From the NCBI GenBank assembly GCA_015493185.1, contig WGDQ01000640.1:1-5328 (forward strand): DNA of 5,328 nucleotides, given 5' to 3'. The translations under genes were made by a program, and so were the position numbers. The notes under the pieces were generated by a model, which ran no database searches, was not told the origin of the DNA, and saw only the letters and a list, made by a program, of their open reading frames with translations. The DNA comes from Planctomycetaceae bacterium. GTDB taxonomy: Bacteria; Planctomycetota; Planctomycetia; Pirellulales; JAEUIK01. Shown piece after piece: positions 5,031 through 5,328 of the stretch (within the stretch, counting starts at the first letter, position 1; every line of letters starts with the position of its first letter).

Positions 5031-5328
5031 ATGTCTGTTCTCGAACCACTGGTCGATGCTGTTTACCTGACTGGTCCGACGGCTAGTGGGAAAACGGCCG
5101 TGGGCATCGAGCTGGCTCGTCGGCTGGACGCCGAGATCCTTTCGCTCGACTCGATGGCGATCTACCGGCACATGGAAATCGGCACGGCCAAACCCACGCC
5201 CGCGCAGCGTGCAGCCGTACCACACCATTTGATCGATCTGGTCGATCCGAACGAGTCGTTCAGTGTTGCGCAATATGTGCTCGCTGCGCACCGAGCGGCA
5301 GAGCAGGTGCGGCGTCGAGGGCATCGGG
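5031..5328 (+). CDS. miaA: tRNA dimethylallyltransferase MiaA (partial, C-terminus beyond window)
   Basis: Transfers a dimethylallyl group from DMAPP to N6 of adenosine 37 next to the anticodon of tRNAs reading codons that begin with U, improving decoding. The 99 visible residues contain the P-loop GPTASGKT (15-22), the family block DSMAIYRHMEIGTAKP (40-55, E. coli has a close DSALIYKGMDIGTAKP), HHLIDLVDP (65-73) and FSVAQYVLAAHRA (77-89). The full protein is normally about 300 residues, so roughly two thirds is outside the window. I chose ATG 5031 since the P-loop then falls at the usual distance from the N-terminus. The frame is open upstream to an ATG at 4977, which would add 18 basic residues with no family support. 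No strong Shine-Dalgarno is visible. It diverges from hisE. Confidence 0.95.
   Translation, partial: MSVLEPLVDAVYLTGPTASGKTAVGIELARRLDAEILSLDSMAIYRHMEIGTAKPTPAQRAAVPHHLIDLVDPNESFSVAQYVLAAHRAAEQVRRRGHR

Overview
The window reads as GC-rich bacterial chromosome with moderate gene density. It holds four real protein-coding genes, two of them cut by the window edges, and two long gene-free stretches. A free-standing HisE upstream of a long-form HisG, long GC-rich spacers with stem-loops, and a dispersed intergenic repeat together suggest a planctomycete, perhaps of the Pirellulales. That placement is inference from gene content and style; no rRNA or other phylogenetic marker is present.

Layout. 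(1) Positions 1-976, minus strand: the N-terminal 325 residues of an NtrC-type response regulator (receiver plus sigma-54 AAA+ domain), cut by the left edge. (2) 977-2253: about 1.28 kb with no convincing gene, holding copy A of the dispersed repeat, a candidate leftward promoter and several stem-loops. (3) 2254-2886, plus strand: a complete NarL/FixJ-type response regulator preceded by a striking pyrimidine tract. (4) 2887-3066: a short convergent spacer. (5) 4309-3067, minus strand: a two-gene histidine unit, hisE then hisG, 7 nt apart. (6) 4310-5030: a 721-nt divergent spacer dense in inverted and tandem repeats, including repeat copy B. (7) 5031-5328, plus strand: the first 99 residues of miaA, cut by the right edge.

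Function. HisG makes phosphoribosyl-ATP from ATP and PRPP, and HisE hydrolyses it to phosphoribosyl-AMP, so the pair covers the first two steps of histidine synthesis; HisI and later enzymes must be elsewhere. MiaA modifies adenosine 37 of tRNAs reading UNN codons. The two response regulators use different output mechanisms (sigma-54 activation versus a LuxR-type helix-turn-helix), and no histidine kinase is visible for either.

Nothing here is a clear new defence or mobile system. The most interesting item is the repeat pair (copies A and B). An 18-nt identical block is followed in each by a short stem-loop whose paired bases differ in a compensating way, and then by a similar TGTTCTTG-CAGC block. 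Both copies lie on the same strand and upstream of leftward genes.
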